A DNA stretch of 64,000 nucleotides, from assembly GCF_003086295.3 (NCBI RefSeq), contig NC_092051.1, positions 66,961,772 through 67,025,771 of the forward strand, in the 5' to 3' direction. The position numbers and the translations under genes were made by a program. Source of the DNA: Arachis hypogaea (lineage: Eukaryota; Streptophyta; Magnoliopsida; Fabales; Fabaceae). Positions 10,748-21,994 of the stretch are shown here, one piece after another (positions within the stretch are counted from its first letter, which is position 1; each line of letters opens with the position of its first letter). The notes beneath the pieces are model-generated. The model saw only the letters and a list, made by a program, of their open reading frames with translations, was not told the origin of the DNA and did not search any database.

Positions 10748-12126
10748 ACCATAAGAAAGCATGGCATGCGAATCAACCCCACAAAGTGCACCTTTGCAAT
10801 AGAAGCTGGCAAATTCCTGGGCTTTATGCTCACCCAAAGAGGAATTGAAGCAAACCCAGATAAGTGTCAGGCTATACTCAACATGAAAAGTCCGACCTGT
10901 GTCAAGGAGGTCCAGCAACTCAATGGAAGACTAGCGGCTCTATCTAGGTTTCTAGCCGGATCAGCCTTAAGATCTCTCCCCTTCTATGCAACATTAAGGA
11001 AGGGACAGAGGTTTGAGTAGACCCTAGAATGCGAGCAAGTCTTTCAAGATTTCAAGAAGTTTCTGGGGCAACCACCTGTCCTTACCCGACATCGGGAAGG
11101 TGAAGAGCTCACACTATACCTCGCAGTAGGGAGTCGGGCAATAGCCTCAGCACTGGTCAGAGAAGACGAAAGCGGGAAACAACCCATCTACTTCATCAGT
11201 AAGGCTCTACAAGAGGCTGAATTGAACTATCAAAAGATAGAAAAGTTCACCTATACCCTCATACTTACTTCCTGGTGACTCCGACCATACTTTCAAGCTC
11301 ACACCATCAGGGTTCGGACCAACCAATCCATAAAGGGGATCTTGCAGAAAACAGACTTAGCAGGAAGAATCCTACAATGGGCTATTGAGTTATCCAAATT
11401 CGATATCAAATATGAAGCTCGGACAGCCATCAAATCACAGTATCTGGCCAACTTTATCGCCGAGTACACTGACACTCCGGGAACTCCCACAAAATGGAAT
11501 CTCTACGTTGACGGTTCTTCAAACAAAATCGGGAGTGGTGTAGGGGTAATTATAGAAAGCGATCAGGAACCCAAATCGAGCTCTCCCTAAAATTCGAGTT
11601 CCCCGCCTGAAATAATCAAGTCGAATATGTGGCACAACTGGCTGGTTTGAGGCTGGCTAAGGAGGTAGGAGTCAAAAAGTTTACCATATTCAGCTATTCA
11701 TAAGTAGTTAACTCAAATAGAAGGGAGCTACCAAGCTAAGGATCCCACCATGAAAAAATATCTGGACAAGACCAGAGAACAGCTCGAACAACTCGGAGAG
11801 TATGAGGTCCAACATATACCTCGGGAACAGAACGCTCGGGCTGACGCACTCTCAAAACTAGCCAGCACCAAACCAGGGGACAATAATAGAAGCCTCATCC
11901 AGGAAATATTGCAAAACCCATCGATCTCGGAGGAAGAAAAGATCCTAACCATATCAGGATAGAATCAAGGATGGATGGCCCCCCATAATCAACTACCTCA
12001 AGTCAGAAACACTTCCCACATATAAGAAGGAGGCAAAAAGGCTAATACGAGAAGCACGGTACTACACCATAGTGGGCGATATCTTATATAGGAGAGGGAT
12101 ATCAACACCCCTCCTAAAATGTGTGC
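10748..12126 (+). pseudogene. pol: Element B RT C-terminus, RNase H and second RNase H
   Basis: The RT thumb and connection follow on directly (KHGMRINPTKCTFAIEAGKF, FMLTQRGIEANPDKC). A Ty3-type RNase H follows (LYLAVGSRAIASALV, then the TNQSIKGIL area). A second RNase H begins near 11490 with WNLYVDGSSNKIGSGVGV and continues through NARADALSKLAS near 11840. Two RNase H domains in tandem is the known Tat-lineage arrangement. Breaks: TAG at 11018 where Trp is expected, TGA at 11277, a frameshift near 11580 and further stops. The region ends where element E is inserted; the final bases tgtgc (12122-12126) are its target repeat. Confidence 0.88.
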
Positions 12127-13053
12127 TGATGCACCACTATTTTGTGGTACATTTTGTACTTAACTGAGTGGATTTTATCCACTAAACTTACACCTATTCA
12201 TATAATTCGTATGTTTTACATTTTCCTTCCTAATTCTATGCTATGATTGAAAACATGCTTCTTTGGCCTTAAATTACTAATTTTAATCCTCTCTTCTTAC
12301 CATTCGATGCCTTGATATGTGTGTTAAGTGATTTCAGGGTTTATAGGGCAGGAATGGCTTAGAGAATGGAAAGGAAGCATGCAAAATTGGAAGGAATACA
12401 AGAAAACTGAAGGAATTGTTAAGCTGTTAGCCCTGACCTCTTCGCACTCAATCGATCATAACATGAGCTACAGAGGTCCAAATGAGGCAGTTCCAGTTGC
12501 ATTGGAAAGCTAACATCTGAGGATTCGAAATGATATATAATTTGCCATAGTTTCTCTGAAGATAGGTGACGCGCACACATGCATCACGCGCACACATGCA
12601 TCTACAAAAAGTCAGCGTGTCAGAATTCGCCCCCAACAATTTTTGGGCTGTTTTTGACCCAGTTCTCGACCCAGAAAACACAGATTAGAGGCTGCAAAGT
12701 GGGGGGAATGGGGGGACACTTCCCATTATTCACAATTTAGGTTGTAGATGTAGTTTTCTAGAGAGAGAGGCTTTCTCCTCTCTCTAGGTTTTAGGATTCC
12801 TAGTTTTATGCTTTTGAGTTGGATATTAAGAAGAGTTACTACCTCCGTTGAAGTCTTTATCATTCTAGTTTCTTTCCTATTCCTTTACTCTTTCTATTCC
12901 CCATTTACTTTGATTTTGGAATTAATTAATGGAAGGATACTTTTCTATTTAATTTTATTATTTCTTGATTATTTTCAATTGAGTCCAATTATCATGTCTT
13001 CCTTCTACCCTATTTACATGTATGCAAAATTGGCATCCATGTCAATGGAGTAG
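12127..13053 (+). repeat. Element E 5' LTR, first part
   Basis: Starts TGATGCACCACTATTTTG. It holds a decayed TTGGAAAG hairpin (near 12500), degenerate ACGCGCACAC palindromes (12567-12603) and the hairpin CTAGAGAGAGAGG...CCTCTCTCTAG (12758-12787). It ends with the target repeat agtag of element F. Confidence 0.9.
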
Positions 13054-14680
13054 TGGTGCACGAAATTATGATCATCAACAATGGCGCCAAAGACTTGGTG
13101 CTCTCAAACGTGAATCACACTTTGTCACAACTCCGCACAACTAACCAGCAAGTGCACTGGGTCATCTAAGTAATAAACCTTACGTGAGTAAGGGTCGATC
13201 CCACGGAGATTGTCGGCTTGAAGCAAGCTATGGTCACCTTGTAAATCTCAGTCAGGCGGATTCAAATGATTTTAGAAATTTGATAATTAAAAGATAAATA
13301 AAACGTAAAATAAAGATAGAGATACTTATGTAATTCATTCGTGAGAATTTCAGATAAGCGTATAGAGATGCTTTTGTTCCTCCTGAACCTCTGCTTTCCT
13401 GCTGCCTTCATCCAATCCTTCATACTCCTTTCCATGGCAAGCTGTATGTTGGGCATCACCATTGTCAATGGCTACATCCCGTCTTCTTAGTGAAAATGGT
13501 CCAATGCACTGTCACTGCATGGCTAATCATCTGTCGGTTCTCGATCATACTAGAATAGGATTCAGTGCTACTTTTGCGTGTGTCACTACGCCCAGCACTC
13601 ACGAGTTTAAAGCTCGTCACAGCCATCCCTTCCTAAATCCTACTCGGAATACCACAGACAAGGTTTATACTTTCTGGATCTCAGGAATGGCCGTCCATGG
13701 ATTCTAACTTATACCACGAAGATTCTAATATCTCGAACTTGGTACCCTGTATTAGATACCTAAGAGATACTCATTCTATCTCATCTTCATGTAGAACGGA
13801 AGTGGTTGTCAGGCACGCGTTCATAGGTGAGAATGGTGATGAGCGTCACATAATCATCACATTCATCATGTTCTTGGGTGCGAATGAATATCTTAGAATA
13901 GGAATAAGCTTGAATTGAATAGAAAAACAATAGTACTTTGCATTAATTCCTGAGGAACAGCAGAGCTCCACACCATAATCTATGGTCCAGGCATGGCCGA
14001 ATGGCCAGCCTCCAAAACGTGATCAAAGGATCAAAAGATAATCCAAAGATGAAAATACAATAGTAAAAAGTTCTATTTATACTAAACTAGTTACTACGGT
14101 TACAGAAATAAGTAAATGATGCAGAAATCCACATCCGGACCCACTTGGTGTGTGCTTGGGCTGAGCATTAAATTTTTCATGTGTAGAGGTCTTCCTTGGA
14201 GTTAAACGCCAGTTTGTAACGTGTTTCTGGCATTTAACTCTGCTTTGCAACCTGTTTCTGGCGTTTAACTCCAGAATAGGGCAGAGAGCTGGCGTTGAAT
14301 GCCAGTTTGCATTGTCTAAACTCGAGCAAAGTATGGACTATTATATATTTCTGAAAAGCCCTGGATGTCTAATTTTCAACTCATTTAAGAGAGCGCCATT
14401 TGGACTTCTGTAGCTCCAGAAAATCTACTTTGAGTGCAGGGAGGTCAGAATCCAACAGCATCTGCAGTCCTTCTTCAACCTCTGAATCTGATTTTTGCTC
14501 AAGTCCCTCAATTTCAGCCAGAAAATACTTGAAATCACAGAAAAACACACAAACTCATAGTAAAGTCCAGAAATGTGATTTTTATTTAAAAACTAATAAA
14601 AATATACTAAAAACTAACTAAATCATACTGAAAACTATGTAAAAATAATGCCAAAAAACGTATAAATTATACGCTCATCA
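13054..14680 (-). repeat. Element F 3' LTR
   Basis: 1627 bases, minus orientation, starting TGATGAGCG at 14680 and ending GTGCACCA at 13054. A TATAAATA box lies at 14081-14074 and the CTGGCGTT-type palindromes at about 14200-14310. It is clearly the partner of 27910-29547, with many small differences, so this insertion is older than J. Confidence 0.92.
14074..14081 (-). promoter_or_regulatory. TATA box in element F 3' LTR
   Basis: TATAAATA on the minus strand. The same box is at 28979-28972 in the other LTR. Confidence 0.6.
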
Positions 14681-14718
14681 CAACACCAAACTTAAATTGT
14701 TGCTTGTCCCCAAGCAAC
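14681..14718 (-). promoter_or_regulatory. Element F polypurine region with upstream hairpin
   Basis: On the minus strand: hairpin GTTGCTT-GGGGAC-AAGCAAC (14718-14699), then AATTTAAGTTTGGTGTTG directly against the LTR start. Second-strand priming occurs next to the 3' LTR, so this is the polypurine tract position although it is only partly purine. The hairpin is part of a set conserved across elements (see findings). Confidence 0.75.
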
Positions 14719-15845
14719 TGAAAATCAAATAGGTTAAAAAGAAAAGAACATACTATAAATTCCAAAATATCAATGAAACTTAGCTCCAATCAGATGAGCG
14801 GGACTAGTAGCTTTTTGCCTCTTCAATAGTTTTGGCATCTCACTTTATCCCTTGAAGTTCAGAATGATTAGCATCTATAGGAACTTAGAATTCAGACAGT
14901 GTTATTGATTCTCCTAGTTCAGTATGTTGATTCTTGAACACAGCTACTTTATGAGTCTTGGCCGTGGCCCTAAGCACTTTGTTTTCCAGTATTACCACCG
15001 GATACATAAATGCCACAGGCACATAATTGGGTGAACCTTTTTAGATTGTGACTCAGCTTTGCTAGAGTCCCCAATTAGAGGTGTCCAGGGTTCTTAAGCA
15101 CACTCTTCTTTTTGCTTTGGACCTCGACTTTAACCGCTCAGTCTCAAGTTTTCACTTGACACCTTTATGCCACAAGCACATGGTTAGGGACAGCTTGGTT
15201 TAGCCGCTTAGGCCAGGATTTTATTCCTTTAGGCCCTCCTACCCACTGATGCTCAAAGCCTTGGATCCTTTTTACTACCCTTGCCTTTTGTTTTTAAGGG
15301 CTATTGGCTTTTTGCTCTTGCCTTTTGGTTTAAAGAGCTTTTGGCTTTTTCTGCTTGCTTTTTCCTTTTTTTTCACCATTTTTTTTCTTTTCTCCTTTTC
15401 TTTTCTTTTTCTTCGCAAGCTTTTGTATTCACTGCTTTTTCTTGCTTCAAGAATCATTTCTATGATTTTTCAGATCATCAAATAACATTTCTCCTTTTTC
15501 CTTATTCTTCAAGAGCCAACATATTTAACATTCATAAACCACAATATCAAAAGACATATGCACTGTTCAAGCATTCATTCAGAAAACAAAAAGTATTGTC
15601 ACCACATCAAAATAATTAAACTAGTTTCAAGGATGAATTCGAAACCATGTACTTCTTGTTCTTTTGTAATTAAAACGTTTTTCATTTAAGAAAGGTGATT
15701 GATTCATAGGACATTCATAGCTTTAAGACATAGACACTTAGACACTAATGATCATATAGTAAACACAAAAACATAAATAAAACATAAAGCATAGTAAACG
15801 AAAAACGAAAAAATAAGAACAAGGAGATTAAGGAACGGGTCCACC
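14719..15845 (-). other. Element F 3' region, no gene seen
   Basis: Low-complexity sequence between the last ORF and the polypurine region, including a long T/C-rich stretch (15330-15420, purine-rich on the coding strand). Phrases resemble the 3' noncoding part of J (22960-23520). ORFs here (for example 15249-15485) are biased low-complexity translations and were not accepted. Confidence 0.6.
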
Positions 15846-16218
15846 TTAGTGAGGGTGGCGTCTTCCTCTTCTTGAAGAACCAATGGTGCTCTTGAGCTCC
15901 TTTATGTCTCTTCCTTGCCTTTGTTGCTCCTCCCTCATAGTTCTTTGATCTTCTCTAATTTCATGGAGGATGATGGAGTGCTCTTGGTGCTCCATCCTTA
16001 GTTGTCCCATGTTGGAGCTTAATTCTCCTAGGGAAGTGTTGATTTGCTCCCCCAATAGTTTTATGGAGGGAAGTGCATCCCCTGAGGCATCTCAGGGATT
16101 TCATGGTGAGGAATTTCCTCATGCTCTTATTGAGGTCCATGATCTCTTGTTTGCTCCATCCTTTTCTTAGTGATGGGCTTATCCTCATCAATGAGGATGT
16201 CTCTGGCCTTAGGTGCCA
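15846..16218 (-). pseudogene. Element F small downstream ORF, coiled-coil remnant
   Basis: An ATG at 16218 (MAPKARDILIDEDKPITKK) opens a frame with two in-frame TAA codons, then a probable one-base shift in a run of G near 16055. After it the frame continues with a charged helical stretch (EIREDQRTMREEQQRQGRD) ending at 15846. The C-terminal half is a likely coiled coil. I do not recognise a family. It lies 40 bases downstream of the hairpin and polypurine-like motif at 16256-16293, so it may be the remnant of a separate product expressed from the 3' part of the element. The breaks make it non-functional here. Confidence 0.5.
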
Positions 16219-16255
16219 TAAATGGTTATGGAAAAATAAAAAGCAATGCTTTTAC

Positions 16256-16293
16256 CACACCAAACTTAGAAGGTTTGCTCGTCCTCGAGCAAA
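16256..16293 (-). promoter_or_regulatory. Internal copy of hairpin plus polypurine-like motif, element F
   Basis: On the minus strand: TTTGCTC-GAGGAC-GAGCAAA (16293-16274), then CTTCTAAGTTTGGTGTGG. It has the same order as at the 3' LTR, about 1.6 kb further in. Confidence 0.7.
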
Positions 16294-16599
16294 AGAAGAA
16301 AGAAGTGAGTAGAAGAAGAAGAAAATGGAGGTGTGTGAATGGTTTGGTCAAGGGGGTTTTAGGTGGTTATGATGTGTGAAAAGGAAAGAGTGATGGTTTG
16401 AATTTGAGTAGGTGGGTGTAGGTGGGTTGTATGATGGTTTTGGAGGAGTAATGGAAGTGATTGGTGGAGGTTATTTTAGGGAAGAGTGTTATGGAAAGGT
16501 GTGAAGAAGAGAAAAGAAAAGGTGGGGTAGGTGGGGATCCTGTGGGGTCCACAGATCCAGTGGGGTCAAGGACCTAACATCCCTGCTCCAATTAGGCAT

Positions 16600-16830
16600 G
16601 TAAAACGCCCTTAGCATGCATTCCTGGCGTTAAACGCCAGCTTGCTGCTTGTTTTTGGCGTTAAACGCCCAAATGTAGCATGTTTCTGGCGTTTAACGCC
16701 ACTTCCATGCTCTGTTCTAGCGTTAAACGCCAGTCTGGTGCTTTTTTCTGGCGTTTAACGCCAGCTTGATGCTTCTTTCTGGCGTTAAACGCCAGTTTGA
16801 TACTTCTTACTGGCGTTTAAATGCCAGTAA
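16600..16830. repeat. Array of seven CTGGCGTT-N-AACGCCAG palindromes
   Basis: Near-perfect palindromes every 30 bases or so from 16624 (CTGGCGTTAAACGCCAG at 16624-16640) to about 16828, separated by short T-rich spacers. They lie in noncoding sequence between the protease end and the downstream ORF. This is the cleanest copy of the array in the window. Confidence 0.9.
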
Positions 16831-16971
16831 GTTCCTCCTCCAGGGTGAGCTGTTTTTAAAGCTGTTTTTCATTCTATTTTTGATTTTTCAGTAGTTTTTG
16901 TGACTCTACATGATCATCAACCTAAAAAAATATAAAATAACAATAAAATAAAATAGATATAATTAAATAAC

Positions 16972-17019
16972 ATTGGGTTGCCTCCCAATAGGCGCTTCTT
17001 TAATGTCAATAGCTTGACA
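16972..17019 (-). promoter_or_regulatory. Tandem hairpins after element F gag-protease
   Basis: On the minus strand: TGTCA-AGCTAT-TGACA (17019-17004), linker with AAAGAAGCGCC, then ATTGGG-AGGCAA-CCCAAT (16989-16972). The same pair, with different but pairing stems, follows gag in J and ORF1 in E and C. Confidence 0.75.
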
Positions 17020-17055
17020 GTGAGCTCTCATGGAGCCTCACAGATGTTCAGAGCA

Positions 17056-18770
17056 TTATTGGAACCTCCCAACACCAAACTTAGAGTTTGAATGTGGGGG
17101 TTCAACACCAAACTTAGAGTTTGGTTGTGGCCTCCCAACACTAAACTTAGAGTTTGACTGTGGGGGCTTTGGTTGACTCTGCAGTGAGAGAAGCTTTTCA
17201 TGCTTCCTCCCCATGGTTACAGAAGGAGATCCTTGAGTTTTAAACACAAGGTAGTCCTCATTCAGTTGAAGGATCAACTCTCCTCTGTCCACATCAATCA
17301 CAGCTTTTGCTGTGGCTAGGAAGGGCCTTCCAAGGATGATGGATTCATCCTCATCCTTCCCAGTGTCTAGGATTATGAAATCAGCAGGGATGTAAAGGCC
17401 TTCAACCTTTACTAACACGTCCTCTACTTGTCCATAAGCCTATTTTCTTGAGTTGTCTGCCATCTCCAATGAGATTCTGGCAGCTTGCACCTCAAAGATC
17501 CCAAGTTTCTCTATTACAGAGAGTGGCATTAAGTTTACTCCTGACCCCAGGTCACACAAAGCCTTTTCAAAGGTCATGGTGCCTATGTTACAGGGAATTA
17601 GGAATTTACCAGGATCCTATTTCTTTTGAGGTAATTTCTGCTTATCCAATGCATTTAGTTCATTGGTGAGTAAGGGAGGTTCATCTTCCCAAGTCTCATT
17701 ACCAAATAATTTGGCATTCAGCTTCATGATTGTACCAAGGTACTTGGCAACTTGCTCTTCAGTAATGTCTTCATCCTCTTCAGAGGAAGAATACTCATCA
17801 GAGCTCATGAAGGGCAGAAGGAGGTTCAATGGAATCTCTATGGTCTCTAGATGAGCCCTCAGATTCCTTTGGTTCCTCAAAGGGAAACTCTTTATTGGTC
17901 ACTGAGCGTCCCAGGAGGTCTTCCTCACTATGATTCATGTCTTCCTCTTCCTCTTTGGGTTCGGCCACACCAAGTAATGTAATGGCCTTGCACTCTCTTT
18001 TTAGATTCTCTTCTGTATTGCTTGGGAGAGTACTAGGAGGGGTTTCAGTGACTCTTTTACTCAACTGGCCCACTTGTGCCTCCAAATTTCTAATGGAGGA
18101 TCTTGTTTCATTCATGAAACTTAAAGTGGCCTTAGATAGATCAGAGACTATATTTGCTAAGCTAGATGGATTCTGCTCAGAATTCTCTGTCTGTTGCTAA
18201 GTGAATGATGGAAAAGGCTTGCTATTACTAAACCTGTTTCTTCCACCATTATTAAAGCCTTGTTGAGGATTTTGTTGATCCTTCCATGAGAAATTTGGAT
18301 GATTTCTCCATGAGGAATTATAGGTGTTTCCATAGTGTTCACCCATGTAATTCACCTCTGCTATTGCAGGGTTCTCAGGATCGTAAGCTTCTTCTTCAGA
18401 AGATGCTTCTTGAGTACTGTTGGATGCAGCTTGCATTATATTCAGACTCTGATAAATCATATTGACTTGCTGAGTCAATATTTTGTTCTGAGCCAATATG
18501 GCATTCAGAGCATCAATTTCAAGAACTCCCTTCCTCTGAGGCGTCCTATTACTGACAGGATTCCTTTTAGAAGTGTACATGAACTGGTTATTTGCAACCA
18601 TGTCAATGAGTTCTTGAGCTTCTGCAGGCGTTTTCTTTAGGTGAATGGATCTACCTACAGAATGGTCCAATGACATCTTTGATAATTCAGACAGACCATC
18701 ATAGAATATATCCAGGATGGTCCATTCCGAAAGCATGTCAGAAGGACACTTCTTGGTCAATTCCTTGTAT
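17056..18770 (-). pseudogene. gag: Element F gag C-terminal part and protease
   Basis: This continues the gag interrupted by J: KKCPSDMLSEWTILDIFYDG, QELIDMVANNQFMY and an Asn/Gln-rich stretch. After a stop near 18197 comes a coiled-coil segment (SIRNLEAQVGQLSKRV). A frameshift lies between 17880 and 17798. The protease has active-site CDLGSGVNLMP and second motif IILGRPFLATAKAVIDV, with a stop between them near 17440. The C-terminus repeats a short NSKFGV unit encoded by copies of the AAGTTTGGTGTT word. No RT follows. It is a gag-protease element that would need outside RT and integrase, and this copy is broken at several points. Confidence 0.85.
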
Positions 18771-20603
18771 TGATGACAAGTCATCTTAGCCTAGTTTCAC
18801 TAGCCTTTTTCTTTTGTTTTCAATTGAATTATGCACTTTCTTAAGCCATAAGCAAGCCAATTGGGTAGATTTTCATGCTTCCTTCGATTTAATCAACCAT
18901 AGATGAATTAATGCAATTTCATGAGGTTTTATGCTATAATTGTCACATATTATGAAAGAATGAATATCTCATGATTTTGAGCATAGCTTTGATGTGTTTG
19001 GTTGATTGATGATAGGTGAAGAAAGCTTGGAGAAAGGTTGAAGCAAGGAGGAATGGCTAGGAGGAAGAGAGGACAAAAAGTTTGAGCAAAAGTTTGCCTC
19101 AAACTTTAGCTCAAACTTTTGGAATAAGTGAAAATGAACCAGGGAGCAAAAAGCTGGACCAAAAGTTTGCCTCAAACTTTTGTGCAAACTTTTGGGCAAA
19201 AAGCTGGAGCAAAAGTTTGCCTCAAACTTTTGTGCAAACTTTTGGGCAAAAAGCTTGAGCAAAAGTTTGCCTCAAACTTTTTGGCAAACTTTTGACATCA
19301 CAAATCAACACCCTGGAGAGCAAAAGTTTGCGCCAACGTTTGCCTCTAACTTTTTGGCAAACGTTGGCGCCATGAGTGTGCAAGGGGAGGCCAACGTTTG
19401 AGCAAAAGTTTGACCCCAAACTTTTGCCCAAACGTTGGTATCAGCAAAAGAGGGTGGCTGATGTGAAAAGTTTGAGTAAAAGTTTGCCTCAAACTTTTAC
19501 TCAAACTTTTACTCAAGCTTTCATGATTCCAAACCCGGTTCAATTCGGTTCTTCTCCAAACTCCAAGAGCAATCAACCAATGCCTCTATCAACCCAATTC
19601 CATCAAGAGCAAAGGCCCAATTGAAGGCTTGAAGACCATTTGAAGAAAGTGTATAAATAGCATAGGATTTAAGTTTTTGGAGAAGAGTTTTTTTTCCTTG
19701 AAGTTTTTCAGAGAGCTTTCCTTTTAGTTTTCATAGAGAGTTTTCGGAGAGCTTTTGGTGTTGAGTGAATTTTAATTTCTAAGTCTCGGGGAAGGAGAAT
19801 TGAATTCCCTTCCTCTTAGTTTTCTTGCTTTCAATTTCAATTACAATTGTCTTGGATCTTGGGTTGGAGAATTGAAGGAAATCTGTTTCAATCTCATCCT
19901 GGGATCTCTCTCTATTTCATTTTACTGCATAATTGAATTTCCATTTTGGTTAATTGCTTCTGTCTTCTACTTTCTTTGCAATTTACAATTTACAATTCCT
20001 TTGCAATTGTTCTTGTTGGATCTAGGAAGGCATTGAGATCTAGACTTGGTTATCTAGTCTCTTGGGTCCTGAGATCCAGATTTCCCATTTTCAATTCTCT
20101 GTTTATTGCTTTCAATCTCATTTACATTTCTGTTTATAGATCCGATTCAATCCAAGTGATCTTCTACTTCTCTGTTTATTGCAATTTACTTTTCCTTGTT
20201 TAAATTCTGTGAATCCAATTCCCAATTCCCTTTACAATTCAAGCCATTTACATTTCTTGCACTTTAAGATTCTGCAATTTACATTTCTTGCGTTCTAAGT
20301 TTCTGCCATTTAATTTCTTGTTCTTTAAGATTCAGCACTTTAAATTTCAGTTCTCTTTACTTTCATGCAATTTACCCATTCCCTTTACTTTCCATGCAAT
20401 TTAAATTTTGTTAATCACAAATCACTCAACCAAATCTTGATTCGCTTGACTAAATCAACCGCTAAACAAAAATTGCTCAATCCTTCAATCCCTGTGGGAT
20501 CGACCTCACTCCCGTGAGTTATTATTACTTGATGCGACCCGGTGCACTTGCCGGTTAGTTTTGGGTGTTTTGGAAAATTCAGTTTTCCACAAAAACACCA
20601 TCA
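18771..20603 (+). repeat. Element J 5' LTR
   Basis: Begins TGATGACAAGTCATC and ends ACACCATCA. An array of CAAAAGTTTG-type inverted units fills about 19076-19515, and TATAAATA is at 19652-19659. The end block contains CTCAC-TCCC-GTGAG. The ORFs within the array (Phe, Lys and Gln rich) exist on both strands because the unit is palindromic; they are not genes. Confidence 0.95.
19652..19659 (+). promoter_or_regulatory. TATA box of element J 5' LTR
   Basis: TATAAATA in GTGTATAAATAGCATAGG, a consensus plant TATA box. The copy in the 3' LTR is at 24432-24439. Confidence 0.7.
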
Positions 20604-20609
20604 AGTTTT

Positions 20610-20627
20610 TGGCGCCGTTGCCGGGGA
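20610..20627 (+). other. Element J primer binding site, tRNA-Asp
   Basis: TGGCGCCGTTGCCGGGGA is an exact complement of the 3' end of plant tRNA-Asp including CCA. It begins 7 bases after the LTR end. Confidence 0.88.
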
Positions 20628-20791
20628 TTGATTAGATTGACAATGATTAAGTGAGGTGGTGATCTAGATCTAGCATTTTTATTTCCTGTTTCTTTAATTT
20701 TTGACTAACCCACTAACTGTTTGAAGTTTTGTCTCAACTGACTACACTCAAATTTCAAGAATACCACTGTGCGTTCTGTTTGGTGATTTAT

Positions 20792-21994
20792 ATGTCACAG
20801 GAAAGAAGAAAGGTCAGAGGAAAGGGTATCAATGAAGAAGGAGTTCCTGAGAAAGAAGAACACCACAACATGAAGTCGCAAATCATTACACTAATCAAGA
20901 ACAATTGTTCCTATGGTGGAACTCCACTGGAGAATCCTAAACAGCACCTATCCAATTTTCTGAGAACTTGTGGTGCTGTCAATCTCGATAGTGTAAATCA
21001 TGATACCTATAAGCTCTTGTTATTTCCCTTCTCACTGAAGGATGAAGCGGCACAATGGCTTGAAACCTTTCCCCAAGGGAGTATAACTAGTTGGGATGAT
21101 TTGGTTGCCAAGTTTCTAGCCAAATTCTCCTCGTCCCAACAAAACATCAAGATGAAAGAGGGAGTACATCCATTCATACAAGGAGGGGAAGAACCATTGT
21201 TCAAAGCATGGGAAAGATACAAGAAGGCAAGCAACAAAGCAGATTTCCAAGCATTTTATGAAGGATTAACCCCGGAAATAAGAAGAGCGGTGGATCACTT
21301 CTCAGATGGCCTGCTCAACGCAACAGCAACCATCCAAGGAACTACAGAGTTTAATGACAAGAGAGCCAATAACCAACACTCATTTGAGACCCCACAGAAT
21401 GCAACTTTAGAAAAGGAGATAATGAATCTTGAAGGAATGAAGGCAGTCATGAATCAAAGCAAACAGCTACATCAGCAAACTCAGCAACAATTAGAGTCAA
21501 TAGCTAGATAAATTGATTTTCTCCATTCTACTATAGTGAATGCACAATTTCCACCATGGAAGCCACATTCTTATCTAAGAATGAGGGAATCTCAACATCA
21601 GGAACAAAGGGACTTCAACTACAACAACCCCAATTTCCCAAACCTGCAAAAACACCACCATACCAACAACAATCACTACATACCACCACACTACCCACCC
21701 TTCCAACCCCCAACACCCCACAACCAACCAATCTCACAAGACTCTCAGAGGATCACCAATCTGGAGATCTTAGTAGAGAGAATGATGACACATCAAGAGA
21801 TGATAAGCAAACACCAGGAGGCCTCACTCGGGAGAATTGAGAGGCAAATGGAACAATTAGCTAAGAATCTCACAGAAATGAGTGAGAAGAGGGCTAAAGG
21901 AAAAGAATCACTCATCCAGGATGAGCATCACAAAGCAAAGCCTCACTTTGGAGGACAAGGGGACAAGGAGAAGGAAGCTCAGAATCTGAACTGA
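20792..21994 (+). pseudogene. gag: Element J gag, one in-frame stop
   Basis: The ATG at 20792 (MSQERRKVRGKGINEEG) is the first real start; the frame is open further upstream but without ATG. The core shows the Ty3/gypsy gag pattern: DTYKLLLFPFSLKDEAAQWL, ITSWDDLVAKFLAKF, then EEPLFKAWERYK and the LTPEIRRAVDHFSDG segment. Then come a Gln-rich helix, a His/Pro/Asn-rich linker and a charged coiled coil (MEQLAKNLTEMSEKRAK). A single TAA at 21509-21511 splits the frame, most simply a changed Gln codon. No CCHC zinc knuckle is seen. The protein would form a particle using enzymes from another element. As the LTRs are nearly identical, the stop may predate insertion, meaning the copy moved entirely in trans. 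Confidence 0.85.

Noticed and set aside
15249..15485. Phe/Leu-rich ORF suggesting a membrane protein
   Set aside because: It is a translation of a T/C-rich tract; the opposite strand of the same tract gives a Lys/Glu-rich ORF, and neither is conserved.
16367..16552. 61-codon ORF in element F (minus strand)
   Set aside because: No counterpart in other elements, low complexity, and no start context or position that supports it.
16600..16830. CRISPR-like array (regular palindromic repeats every 30 bases)
   Set aside because: The repeats are degenerate, the spacers are short and T-rich and also similar to one another, there are no cas genes, and the context is a plant retrotransposon.
18969..19624. 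Several ORFs on both strands with Phe, Gln, Lys and Leu rich repeats in the J LTRs (also 23749-24404)
   Set aside because: They arise because the CAAAAGTTTG array is palindromic and lacks stops. They lie within the LTR and on both strands at once.
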